A DNA stretch of 64,000 nucleotides from positions 1-64,000 of the forward strand of contig WHVD01000197.1 in the NCBI GenBank assembly GCA_015178975.1. Direction: 5' to 3'. Positions within the stretch are counted from its first letter, which is position 1. Every line of letters begins with the position of its first letter. This DNA is from Hysterangium stoloniferum. Lineage: Eukaryota; Basidiomycota; Agaricomycetes; Hysterangiales; Hysterangiaceae. The notes beneath the pieces are model-generated. The model had not been told where the DNA came from. It was given only the letters and a program-made list of their open reading frames with translations, and searched no databases. Both the position numbers and the translations under genes were made by a program. Positions 20,654 through 30,517 of the stretch are shown here, in pieces.

Positions 20654-21112
20654 TTAAAAGCAAGGGAAGAACACCGTTCTCAACCACACTAGAAATGCAA
20701 AACGATAACGCCCACGCTGGCATTTGACCTCACTTCCTACTGGCACTGGGATGCGGAACAACGAGGGTCCTTCGTGATCTCCAACAGGAGTGAACATGGC
20801 CTCGTAGTACACTTCCTCTGTTGGTGAGGAACGAAATCGTGGGAATGCTCGATCGAATCGATATTGGTACACCTTATGGGAATCTTTGTTAACGCGGATG
20901 TAGACAGGGTCATCAGGAGCATATGGGGGTCGGATGCCTCATCGATGAAGGATGCGACAGTATTCCTTGGAGGAATATGAGTAAGGTGGATGGGATTGGG
21001 GAATACTCTCTGTGGATAAAGAGAATTGAGACTTCACAAGTTCGAGTTCAATGGTAGTGAGAGGAGTTGAGTTAGAGAGGGTTAATTTAGAAGAAGATGC
21101 TGTAGCAAACAT
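20654..21112 (-). pseudogene. Accessory ORF of gypsy D downstream of the chromodomain, unknown
   Basis: ATG at 21112, 152 codons to TAG/TAA-type end at 20654, with one in-frame TGA at 20941-20939 that follows a CGA codon. It lies about 180 bp after the end of pol and before the 3' LTR, on the same strand. The N-terminal third is Ser/Thr-rich. The middle has YIRVNKDSHKVYQYRFDRAF and then EEVYYEAMFTPVGDHEG. I do not recognise a domain. It could be an element-borne accessory gene or a captured host fragment, and it has no visible similarity to ORF3 of the other gypsy subfamilies. Confidence 0.5.
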
Positions 21113-21289
21113 GATGCAGTTGATTAGGATGTTTGGTCAACGAACTAGGGGGCTATGTTGATATTATCTTAGTGCCCAAATATATATGTGAGTTCGGACT
21201 TTTAATTTAGCTATGAGTCAGGCTGGATTTGGGATCTTTTAATTTCCATTTCTATTATGCTCGTGACAACATTGAGTTCAGTGAAGGGC

Positions 21290-21862
21290 TTATTGAAATG
21301 GCAGGGCATAAAACTGTACCGCTCTAATCCATCTAGGGGCTCCTGGATGTTCCTGATAGAATTCTGCAACTAAGTCTGGAGCCTTGACATCATTCTCTGA
21401 GACCCATTCATTATGCTCATATCCATAACCTTCCCACTTGATCAAGAATTGGAGCTGATTCCGAAATCTCCTGCTATTGAGGATCTTCTCAACATGATAC
21501 TCCTCTTCACCTTCCACCAATATTGGCTCTGGTGCAGGTGGAGGATGGCATCCTGGGAAAGGGTCATCCAGTGCTGGAGTCAGTTTGACCACATTAAACA
21601 CTGGGTGAAGATGTTGCAAGGAATTGGGGAGTCTTAAACGATAAGCATTGCGACCCACTTTGGCTTGTATGGTAAAAGGCCCCAAATTGAGTTTGACTGA
21701 TGGCCTAGTGGTTCTAATATCACTAGCATCTAGGTACACCTTGTCTCCTACCTTGTAGTCAGGAGCAGGTATTCGCCACCGATTGTAATACCGTGCCATA
21801 TCCTCCTTGGCTTTAATGAGTGCTGTCTTTGCCTCTTCCAGTGCATGGGCCATTTGATCTTT
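21290..21862 (-). CDS. Gypsy D integrase C-terminus and chromodomain
   Basis: The final part of the D polyprotein, cut from the rest by the insertion at 21863. It holds the integrase C-terminal GPF-type module (VGDKVYLDASDIRT, LNLGPFTIQAKVG) and a chromodomain (YHVEKILNS, FLIKWEGYGYEHNEWV). It is open to its stop at 21290-21292. The chromodomain is expected to bind histone marks and guide integration. Confidence 0.92.
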   Translation of the reverse strand, partial: KDQMAHALEEAKTALIKAKEDMARYYNRWRIPAPDYKVGDKVYLDASDIRTTRPSVKLNLGPFTIQAKVGRNAYRLRLPNSLQHLHPVFNVVKLTPALDDPFPGCHPPPAPEPILVEGEEEYHVEKILNSRRFRNQLQFLIKWEGYGYEHNEWVSENDVKAPDLVAEFYQEHPGAPRWIRAVQFYALPFQ

Positions 21863-22499
21863 TGTTAAAGGCATAGAAAAGAATTGACCCAGCCTGGGAT
21901 TGAACCAAGGACCTCCTGGCTTTATATGCAGGTGCTCTTAACCACTGAGCTACTGGACCTATAGTCTAGTATTATATGATGGATTATATATACATATATA
22001 TAAGGACTTATGATGCCAACTTGTGCTCTTATAACAGCTTATATAACTGATGGCAAACCTGGGTCTTATAACAGTCTGTCACATATAGATATTGTATTTT
22101 CCCATTTCTAACACTTCCCCTGAAATCAATATCTAGTCTATACCCTACGCAGCAGATGAAGCTGAACGGGGCCCATAACCTGTTAAAAGTGACCTGTGAC
22201 TTACTGTGACACGTGACACACACAAGTCTGAGGAAAATTGTTACTATTCAGGTCACTAACTACAAGCTTATATATGTTATACATCAGTAGGCTTGTCAGC
22301 TGTCATAAGTGACAGCTGGTTGACAGCTGGTTGACAGCTGTCATAAGTGACAGCTGATTGACAGCTTGAATGGAAACTGACAGCTGATTGACAGCTGTCA
22401 TGGGAAATGAACTGGGAATACCCTGGAACATGCTGGAAGCTTCTAGAAGCTTCTAGAAGGTTCCAGAAGGTTTTGGAGACAGTGGAGGCAGTTTTAACA
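21863..22499 (-). mobile_element. Chimeric miniature retrotransposon with two different LTRs, TSD TCTTT
   Basis: Flanked by TCTTT at 21858-21862 and 22500-22504. Read on the minus strand it is an LTR-S (22499-22181), then the iMet-type primer site GGTTATGGGCCCC (22180-22168), a short spacer ending in the purine tract CAGGGGAAG (67 bp in all, 22180-22114), then a tRNA-bearing TRIM LTR (22113-21863, tRNA-like part 21959-21885). The spacer closely matches that of the complete TRIM at 57967-58032. It has no coding capacity. Confidence 0.93.
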
Positions 22500-22504
22500 T
22501 CTTT

Positions 22505-23492
22505 GAACTCATTGACTGATTCTAAATGGGATAAAGGCTGGTGTGGTTCAAATCCCATACGAGGGTGGCAGCCTGTATCTAGCATAAATGGTGTCTGTTG
22601 GGTGCTAGAATGGGGTACATTGTTGTGACTAAACTCAGCCAATGGGAGAAGCTCATCCCAATCATCTTGTCGTTCATTGATCCACACCCACAAGTACTGT
22701 TCCAGTTCTTGGTTGACTTGTTCTGTTTGGCCATCAGCCTGGGGATGATAGGCTGTAGTGGGGGATAATTTGATTCCCAGTAAATGAGACAATTCTTTAG
22801 TGAATTCTGCCACAAATTGAGGGCCACGATCAGATACCACCTGTCTAGGTAATCCATGCAGTTTCCACACATGAGTCAGAAATAGTTGTGCTGCACCTAA
22901 GGCTGTGATTGTGGTGTTAGTTGGAATGAAATGAGCTCGTTTGGTTATGGAGTCCACCACTACCATGATAGAGTCAAAACCATGGGCCTCAGGAAGTTCT
23001 ACAATGAAATCCACACTTATAGTGTCCCATCTGTTTTCTGGGATAGGGAGAGGTTCCAACTCACCCATAGGTTTCCTACGTTGAATCTTGGTCCTCAAAC
23101 AAGGGTCACAAGTGGCAACATAATGTCCAATGTACCGTGACATTTGTGGCCACCAGTAATTGCGTGCCACCAATTCTAAGGTTTTCCATCGGCCATGATG
23201 ACCACCAATGCGAGTATCATGATGCTGTGATACTATGACTCTTCGGAGCTCTGGGTCATTTGGCACATAGATCTTGCCACGAAAGTAAAGGATGCCCTGT
23301 AGCTCTGACCACTCTGCAGTCAGGACTTGTCGGGAGTTGCCTTGTTGAAGCTCTCGTGCTGCCTTTGCAACTGTGTCTTCTTGCAATCCCATTTGCCCTG
23401 CTCTACGGATCTTGCGCAGGACATCCTGCTCTTCCCCCACCAGTGTCAGACCCTCCAGGGCTCTGATTCAAAACAGGTCAGGGCGCAATAGT
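22505..23492 (-). CDS. Gypsy D integrase (zinc finger and catalytic core)
   Basis: An open segment of the D polyprotein between two insertions. It has the HHCC finger (HHDTRIGGHHG, then CDPC) and a DDE core: D in ISVDFIVELP, D in SDRGPQF and E in GQTEQVNQ. It carries out strand transfer of element cDNA. The upstream end is cut by LTR-S at 23493 and the downstream end by the chimeric element. No internal stops. Confidence 0.92.
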
Positions 23493-23830
23493 TGTTAAAA
23501 GTGACCTGTGACTTACTGTGACACGTGACACACACAAGTCTGAGGAAAGTTGTTACTATTCAGGTCACTAACTACAAGCTTATATATGTTATACATCAGT
23601 AGGCTTGTCAGCTGTCATAAGTGATAGCTGGTTGACAGCTGTCATAAGTGACAGCTGATTGACAGCTTGAATGGAAACTGACAGCTGATTGACAGCTGGA
23701 ATACAAAGTGACAGCTGATTGACAGCTGTCATGGGAAATGAACTGGGAATACTCTGGAACATGCTGGAAGCTTCTAGAAGGTTCTAGAAGGTTCCAGAAG
23801 GTCTTGGAGACAGTGGAGGCAGTTTTAACA
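23493..23830 (-). repeat. Solo LTR-S in gypsy D, TSD ATAGT
   Basis: 338 bp, flanked by ATAGT at 23488-23492 and 23831-23835. Heat-shock array at 23767-23799. Confidence 0.95.
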
Positions 23831-23835
23831 ATAGT

Positions 23836-24965
23836 ATTACATCAGCATTGTCTTCTGATCCTGTACCATGATCTGGTCTCCGTGACAGAGCATCTGGCTT
23901 CCCCATTGATTTTCCTGGCTTGTGGAATAAATCATATTCAAAGCGAGAGAGGAATAATGACCATCTCGCCTGTCTACGGTTGAGTTTTCGGGCTGACCTG
24001 AAGTACTGAAGATTCTGATGATCAGTCCAGATCTCTACCTTGTGCTGAGCACCTTCCAAGAAATGGCACCATTCTTCTAAGGCCTGGATTATGGAAAGGA
24101 GTTCTTTGTCATAAATCTCATAGTTCCGTTCCACAGCATTCAGACTTTTGGAGTAGAAGGCAACTGGGTGCCACTTCCCATCAGAGTCTGATTGATGGGA
24201 CAAGACTGCTCCTGTGGCAAAGTCTGAACTATCTGCCTCAATTCGAAATGGTTGATTGTCATTTAGGAGTGTGAGGACTGGAGCAGAGATCACCCGAGCC
24301 TTAATCCCATTAAATGCTTCTTGGGCCTCTGTGGACCACTTCCAGGCAACATCATTCCCTGTAAGATCAAACAATGGACGTGCAATCTTGGAAAAGTCTT
24401 GGATGAATCGACGGTAGAAATTTGCAAAACCCAAAAATGCCTGTACTTCCTTTTTATTTTTGGGAATGGGCCACTCTGCTACACCTGCTATCTTCACTGG
24501 GTCCATCTCCGTACAACCATGGGAGATAATGAGCCCCAAATATTCAATCTTGGTCTTCTCAAACTCACACTTCTCTGGACGTAAGTAAAGTTTATGATGT
24601 TGGAGTCGTTCCAAGACTAATCGCAGAACTCGGCGATGTTCTTCTAGAGTCTTGGTATAGATCAGGATGTCATCCAGGTATACACATACCACTCCTTCTC
24701 GGATCAGGTCTACAAAGATATCATTCATCATGGTCTGGAAAGTGGCTGGGCTATTGGTGAGTCCAAAGAACATCACCAGTGGTTCAAACAGTCCCCTATT
24801 GGTGCGAAAGGCTGCCTTCCATTCATCACCCTCTTTGATGCGAATGTTATTGTATCCCCATTGCACATCCAGCTTTGTAAAGTATCGAGCTCCCCTAAGC
24901 TGATTCACAAGTTCTGAAATCAATGGAATGGGATAACGGTTTTTCACTGTGATGGTATTCAACTC
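23836..24965 (-). CDS. Gypsy D reverse transcriptase and RNase H
   Basis: An open segment of the D polyprotein. RT has FTKLDVQWGYNNI, FFGLTNSPATFQ and the intact palm motif YLDD (24680-24669). The thumb region (PEKCEFEKTKIEYLGLIIS) and RNase H (EADSSDFATGAVL, YEIYDKELLSI, WTDHQNLQYF) follow. Bounded by LTR-S insertions at both ends; no internal stops. Confidence 0.93.
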
Positions 24966-25284
24966 TGTTAAAACTGCCTCCACTGTCTCCAAAACCTTCT
25001 GGAACCTTCTAGAAGCTTCTAGAAGCTTCCAGCATGTTCCAGGGTATTCCCAGTTCATTTCCCATGACAGCTGTCAATCAGCTGTCAGTTTCCATTCAAG
25101 CTGTCAATCAGCTGTCACTGATGACAGCTGTCAACCAGCTGTCAACCAGCTGTCACTTATGACAGCTGACAAGCCTACTGATGTATAACATATATAAGCT
25201 TGTAGTTAGTGACCTGAATAGTAATAACTTTCCTCAGACTTGTGTGTGTCACGTGTCACAGTAAGTCACAGGTCACATTTAACA
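24966..25284 (+). repeat. Solo LTR-S in gypsy D, TSD AACTC
   Basis: 319 bp, flanked by AACTC at 24961-24965 and 25285-25289, opposite in orientation to the two other LTR-S solos in this element. Heat-shock array at 24997-25029. Confidence 0.95.
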
Positions 25285-25289
25285 AACTC

Positions 25290-26391
25290 CCGATAGTCTT
25301 GGACTAACCGCAGAGATCCATCTTTCTTCTTGATGAAAAACACTGGAGAGGCCATTGGGGATTTGGAGGGGCGGATACGCCCAGTTTCTAGATTCTCCTT
25401 GAGGAACTCATCCAGCTGCACTTGTTCAGATGGGGACAAGGGGTAGACCTTACAGTTGGTGGCTTTAGCACCAGGCTCCAGCTCTATGGCATGGTCCCAA
25501 ATCTTGCGTTCTGGAAGAGTGTCAAAGGACTTCTTTGAGAAGACATCATGGAATTCCTGTAGATACTCTGGGACCTTGGCCTCTGTGCTGAAATTGCGGT
25601 GGGCAGCTTCTGCCAGACGCTGTGAAGTGGTGGAGCTAGCTGCAATCATTTCTACTGAGGGGGGGATAATGGACAAGATTCGATCTCCCGATTCATACAG
25701 GGGTGTGGTCAGTTGAGAGTCCTGGGTTGCAAGGTGATGCTCCTCGGACCCTTCTGGACTCTCAAGGTTCTCTAGGTCTTCCAACTCATCTACAAGGAGT
25801 GGACAAGGACCTTGTCGACAGAGTCTGGCTCTATGAGCCTCTCTTTTGTGTTCCTGTGTCTCCTTCTTCACTTCCTGTCGGTAGGTGTGGCACTTTGCTG
25901 GGCAGCGGCTAAGCTTGGCCTGTTTGGTTGGCCAGTCAATCTCTGGGTTGTGTTCCTTGAGCCAGGTGTATCCCAGGATCAACTTTTGGCGACCCAGACT
26001 AGTCACTGCCATTGGGGTACGCTCACTGTGATCCTTGTAGCGTAAAATCAAGTCAACCACCTCAGTGATGGATCCTGACTCATTCAGGGTTCCATCTACA
26101 TTGTGTACTGGAATAGGATAGAGAAGCTTCCAAGTGGTGAGTCGGTTCTGCTTCACAAACTCAGAATCAATGAATGATCCTGTTGCTCCAGAGTCTAGGA
26201 GGGCAGATACTCCAAAAACTTCAGTGGTATCTGTGGTTTGGATTTCCACCTTGAGAGACAGGGAATTTGGATTTAAGGTGGCTGCAATGACAAATGGGGT
26301 TGGTAATCTTTGCTCCGAACGGGGCTTTCTGACTCTGAGTTTCTTGGGTTGGGAGTTAGGGGGTTTAGGATTCAGTACGGCTGGAACTATT
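25290..26391 (-). CDS. Gypsy D protease and RT N-terminus
   Basis: An open segment of the D polyprotein. The retropepsin active site LLDSGATGSF is near 26200, followed by ILGYTWLKEHNPEIDW, a basic/acidic linker, and the RT start (EYLQEFHDVFSKK, SKSPMASPVFFIKKKDGSL). The frame continues upstream into the LTR-S insertion at 26392, so the ATG-started ORF at 26249 is not the true start. Confidence 0.92.
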
Positions 26392-26740
26392 TGTTAAAAG
26401 TGACCTGTGACTTACTGTGACACGTGACACACACAAGTCTGAGGAAAGTTGTTACTATTCAGGTCACTAACTACAAGCTTATATATGTTATACATCAGTA
26501 GGCTTGTCAGCTGTCATAAGTGACACCTGGTTGACAGCTGGTTGATAGCTGTCATAAGTGACAGCTGATTGACAGCTTGAATGGAAACTGACAGCTGATT
26601 GACAGCTGAAATACAAAGTGACAGCTGATTGACAGCTGTCATGGGAAATGAACTGGAAATACTCTGGAACATGCTGGAAGCTTCTAGAAGGTTCTAGAAG
26701 GTTCCAGAAGGTCTTGGAGACAGTGGAGGCAGTTTTAACA
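26392..26740 (-). repeat. Solo LTR-S in gypsy D, TSD CTATT
   Basis: 349 bp, flanked by CTATT at 26387-26391 and 26741-26745. Heat-shock array at 26677-26709. Confidence 0.95.
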
Positions 26741-26830
26741 CTATTGAGAAGGGAGGCTGTGATAAGGGAGTATCATTTTCTACAGCCAAACATTCAAAAT
26801 GGTTATGTACAGGCAGTGGAGGCGCACTTC

Positions 26831-28342
26831 TCATCCACTGCAAGAGCCAAAATCCTCTTCTACCTCTTCTTTACCTATTATACCTTGCCCATCCAGATTT
26901 TGTGCCATTCCTGCAGCACGCACATCAGCCGCAGCTAACAACTGCTCTAGCATGGATACCTGTTCCTCAACTGGGATGACCTGAACATCAAAGGCACGTG
27001 GGCAATCTTTGACTAGATGCTCCAGACTGCCACAACGAAAACAAGCACCTGGCACACCACAATTGCATCTAAGAGTGTCTACCTCCATAGGTACAGGGAG
27101 GTTGGCATGGCTCTTCACAGGGAAGGAATGAGGGGGAGGCCCTGGAGGAGGTGCATAGACAGGGACTGGTGCAGGCCTACTCAGGGCAGGGATAGGACGA
27201 TGCAGGGGAGGACCTGATGGCACAGAAGAGCGCCCTGAAGTGTTGAATGCTTGGTTGGCTGCCCGATTAGCATCAAAGCGGCGTGCAGCCTCATACCAGG
27301 CCAAAGGGTCTTCATTGGAGGGGCGGTCTGAGCCTAGCTCAGCAATGCGGTCCTGTAGATGTTTGTCTAAGCCTCGTCTGAATTTCATCACAATGGCTCG
27401 GCCTTCTGTATATCTGGCTTGAGTAATTAGCTCTTCGAACTGGTCAATGTAATCCTCAACAGGATGACGGCCCTGAAAATAGCCAGTTCCTTCTAATTTG
27501 GTGAGGGCAGCCATCTCCTCATCCCGAGGGCAGAAGCGCAGTCGGAACTCCTGTTCAAAATCTGCCCATGAACTAAATGGGAGGGCTCCTGAAGCTTGGG
27601 CACTAACGACACGCTGGGCAAAGGTGGCAGCTCGGCCAGTCTTCATGTAGGACAGGGCCCAATGTATACGGGCCTGCTCGTTTGGGAATTGAGCTGCACA
27701 GAGGGAGAAGTACAAGGTGCAGCTAGTGAGGAAGGCCCTCCCAGAAGAGCGGTCCCCGTCGAAGTCGTTCGGGGCGGCAGCGCGAACGCGAGCGTATGGG
27801 CCAATAGGCGCCGGCGCACCGAGATCGGGTGGGCGGCCGTCATCGCGGCCACGAGCGGCGTGTGGGGTGTGGAAAAGGGTGGGGATGACGGGACACGCTT
27901 ACGGGGGTTCGCACCAAGGGGTTTCTCGCGCAGCGTGGACAGGCGCTGCGTTTTGAGAGTGCGCGTGCGAAAATGGTGGGTAGGGGTAGGGCACGCCGCC
28001 TTCGTTGCGCGGCTGGGCAGTGAGCGCGTGCAGTGACCGAGGGTCGTAGGGATGTGAGGGAGGTGGGGCCATCACGACGTCGCTCAGCGACGCGTTTTGA
28101 GGCGGCGGCGCGACATTCTGGTTGCCAGTCGGCAGATCAGGCGGGGTGACGTGTGGCAGGATGGCGGGATCACGCGGGGACTCGAGGCGTGAGAGAATGG
28201 TAGCTAGGAGAGTGTTCATCTGAGTTCCTGAGTTTCGGAGCTCCGCGATCTCATGTTCAAGAGCAGCAAGCTGCGCAAGCGTATTCTCAGTATCAGAGGG
28301 GGGGATCTCTCCTAAAGGCTCGAGATCTTCGGAATTGGTCAT
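26831..28342 (-). pseudogene. Gypsy D Gag with one in-frame stop
   Basis: The start is the ATG at 28342-28340 (MTNSEDLEP). An N-terminal coiled-coil-like stretch (about residues 18-50) is followed by a Pro-rich linker, a capsid domain (ALSYMKTGRAATFAQ, FEQEFRLRFCP, YIDQFEELITQARY) and a CCHC knuckle (CFRCGSLEHLVKDC). One TAA at 27901-27899 interrupts an otherwise continuous frame; it could come from CAA by a single C-to-T change. If read through, the protein is about 503 residues, normal for Ty3 Gag. Confidence 0.88.
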
Positions 28343-28511
28343 GTAGATGGAAGGGTGGCTGCTTATAGGGGTATGGGTGTCTCTTGAGGACTCAGAATCG
28401 CTCTGGGGTAACCCGTGTCTCCCTATGTTGTGCAAACCGGCCGGTCCAGGGGGTGAATCCTTTTCTGCTGTAAGGGCTACCTCTAACAGGACCTGTGGTA
28501 CTCACACTAGG

Positions 28512-28574
28512 CTAGCAGAGGGATATCCAAAGTATATTAAGTACCTAATATATACAGGAGACTAAACTACTCAC
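28512..28574 (-). other. Candidate 63-nt leader intron of gypsy D, bounded by direct repeats
   Basis: On the minus strand a GTGAGT donor starts at 28574 and a CTGCTAG acceptor ends at 28512. The 21-bp exon-side segment (28595-28575) is repeated exactly at the intron 3' end (28532-28512). Its interior is unrelated to the E intron, yet layout and position match. Confidence 0.5.
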
Positions 28575-28711
28575 CTAGCAGAGGGATATCCAAAGAGAAA
28601 AGGATAGCCTCTGCTAGGCGATCCGAAACTAGGGGGTGGCTAAAAATAGAATGACAGCTCACCCCAACGGTCACTAACTACCTACTCTACCCTGGAGATA
28701 TTCCTAGGGAG

Positions 28712-28856
28712 TGTTAGAAGTCATGGAAAAATACGAGAAGATTACAGGAAACAGTACTAATAACCCTCTTGGGGCTAGATTACTCAGAGGAACTTATTGG
28801 GGTTTTAGCAATATATATCAACCATATTGAAGGCACAAATTGAACGTCCCCTTACA
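28712..28856 (-). repeat. 5' LTR of gypsy D (145 bp)
   Basis: Identical to 20314-20460 apart from one AT dinucleotide. It is unusually short for a Ty3/Gypsy LTR. The flank GGTAA (28857-28861) would be the target duplication. Confidence 0.88.
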
Positions 28857-29064
28857 GGTAACGTGTCAGCTACCACATAGGTAGCATTATCTGAGCTATC
28901 TAACACTTCAGGCCTTGAACTATAGCAGTCAAGGCCTCCTATATGAGCTCATATATGCTATTATTATGCAAAGTTAAAAGGAATAAGGCCTTATATTTCA
29001 CAATAAAAATATAATAAAAATACAATAAATTCGAAAGAATATTAAATAATCCACAGAAAATTAA
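28857..29064 (+). repeat. Degenerate LTR-A-like fragment and AT-rich sequence
   Basis: The first 80 bases resemble an internal stretch of LTR-A (near 34826-34910). The rest is AT-rich and I see nothing in it. Confidence 0.4.
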
Positions 29065-29653
29065 GAGGATATTATGAGATGATGCTGATACATCACAAGT
29101 TGCAACATTTGCCAAAATACTAAGATCGATCACACAGCCCCACAAGGGGCCCTTAGACTGGCTGATGTGCCATTCAAGCCATTTGAAGTCATCTTAATGG
29201 ACCTCATAATAGGAATACCAATTTCTGGAAGTGAGTCTTACTCTGTGATCTTTGTAGTGGTTGATAAACTAACATGATTTGTAATCTGTGAACCTACCTC
29301 TTCAAATCTGTCCACTGAAGGATTTGCACAGGTTTTTGTAAATCAAGTAGCTGCACTCTTTGGATTACCATCTAAGATCATTTGCAATAGAGACAAAAGA
29401 TGGACGTGTAGGTTTTGGAGGGAAGTTTGTAGGATTTACAGAACCACTCTCACCATCTCCTCTTCATGCCACTCTCCAATGGATGGAGGGACTGAAAACA
29501 TGAATGCTACCCTCGAACAAATGTTGAGAGCTTACTGCTCATCATCCAAGAAGGAATGGTCAAAGTGGATTTCAGTAATGGCCCACACTTACAATTCTAC
29601 TGTCCACAGTTCAACTAACTATGCACTAGCCTTCCTCTTGATGGGGTACTTAC
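29065..29653 (+). pseudogene. Gypsy integrase fragment
   Basis: One frame covers the zinc-finger end (CNICQ) and the integrase core up to LLMGYL, with a single TGA at the position of TCF/TRF in the other copies. The second catalytic motif reads CNRD, not CDRD, so the active-site aspartate is lost. An LTR-B starts at 29654. Confidence 0.85.
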
Positions 29654-29759
29654 TGTGAGAGGTACTGCGAAATATACCCCAAAATATAGTCTGGATGAGC
29701 CTACACTATATTTCCATTATTATTTCTATTTTTCTCTCTATTTTATTATATGCATATAT

Positions 29760-30010
29760 TATTAGAAATGGGAAAATACAATATCTATATGTGACAGACT
29801 GTTATAAGACCCAGGCTTGCCATCAGTTATATAAACTGTTATAAGAGCACAAGTTGGCATCACAAGTCCTTATATATATGTATATATAATCCATCATATA
29901 ATACTAGACTATAGGTCCAGTAGCTCAGTGGTTAAGAGCACCTGCATATAAAGCCAGGAGGTCATTGGTTCAATCCCAGGCTGGGTCAATTCTTTTCTAT
30001 GCCTTTAACA
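29760..30010 (+). repeat. tRNA-bearing TRIM solo LTR, TSD TATAT
   Basis: 251 bp, flanked by TATAT at 29755-29759 and 30011-30015. The terminal TG has become TA. The tRNA-like part is at 29914-29988. Confidence 0.92.
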
Positions 30011-30517
30011 TATATTTAGTTCAATGACCTATGCATTCAGTATATAGACTCTTGTAGGTGCATATGCACCAGACCCATGTATTCTAGTGCCTATAGTTAG
30101 AACTCAGAGACTTTTTACCCTGTAACCACAACTTGCCCAGACACCCACTTAGTGTCCTGCAAGTTGTGATTGGGGTATTGTCTCGACTGTCACAGATGGG
30201 CCTTAACTATCAGTGCAATCACAGTTTCAAACTATACTAGTTGAAACTTGAACCGTTATCTTGATCCATGTGGACTATATCTGTACTACTCTGTTTGTTC
30301 GACTCTCTTGTTATTTCCTCAATCACTTGAGCAGTCGCTCAGAATTGTACTTCAAAGTCAATTCTCTTTCAGTCATCTTAGCTATCTATTCTACTTAAGA
30401 TAGCTAATCCTTTCAACCATATTGAACTAGATAGTCAATACATGTTTTGACCTGTATTAAACTTAGATAGTCAATACATCATCGTGTCATACCTAAACAG
30501 TCGATATTCTTCATATA

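Larger units (their letters stand above)
20314..28856 (-). mobile_element. Gypsy D (family III chromovirus), complete, with four insertions
   Basis: A full-length Ty3/Gypsy element read from 28856 to 20314. Its order is 5' LTR, leader with intron-like segment, gag, protease-RT-RNase H-integrase-chromodomain, a small extra ORF, a purine tract and the 3' LTR. The two LTRs differ only by one AT dinucleotide in an AT run. Removing the four inserts leaves about 6.9 kb. The left LTR runs directly into the leader of element E, so it serves both elements, as expected after LTR-LTR recombination. Confidence 0.92.

Noticed and set aside
22407-22628. Repeated ORFs starting MNWEYPGTCWKLLE at several LTR-S sites
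   Set aside because: They are translations of the heat-shock array and neighbouring LTR-S sequence and run into whatever lies next to the LTR.
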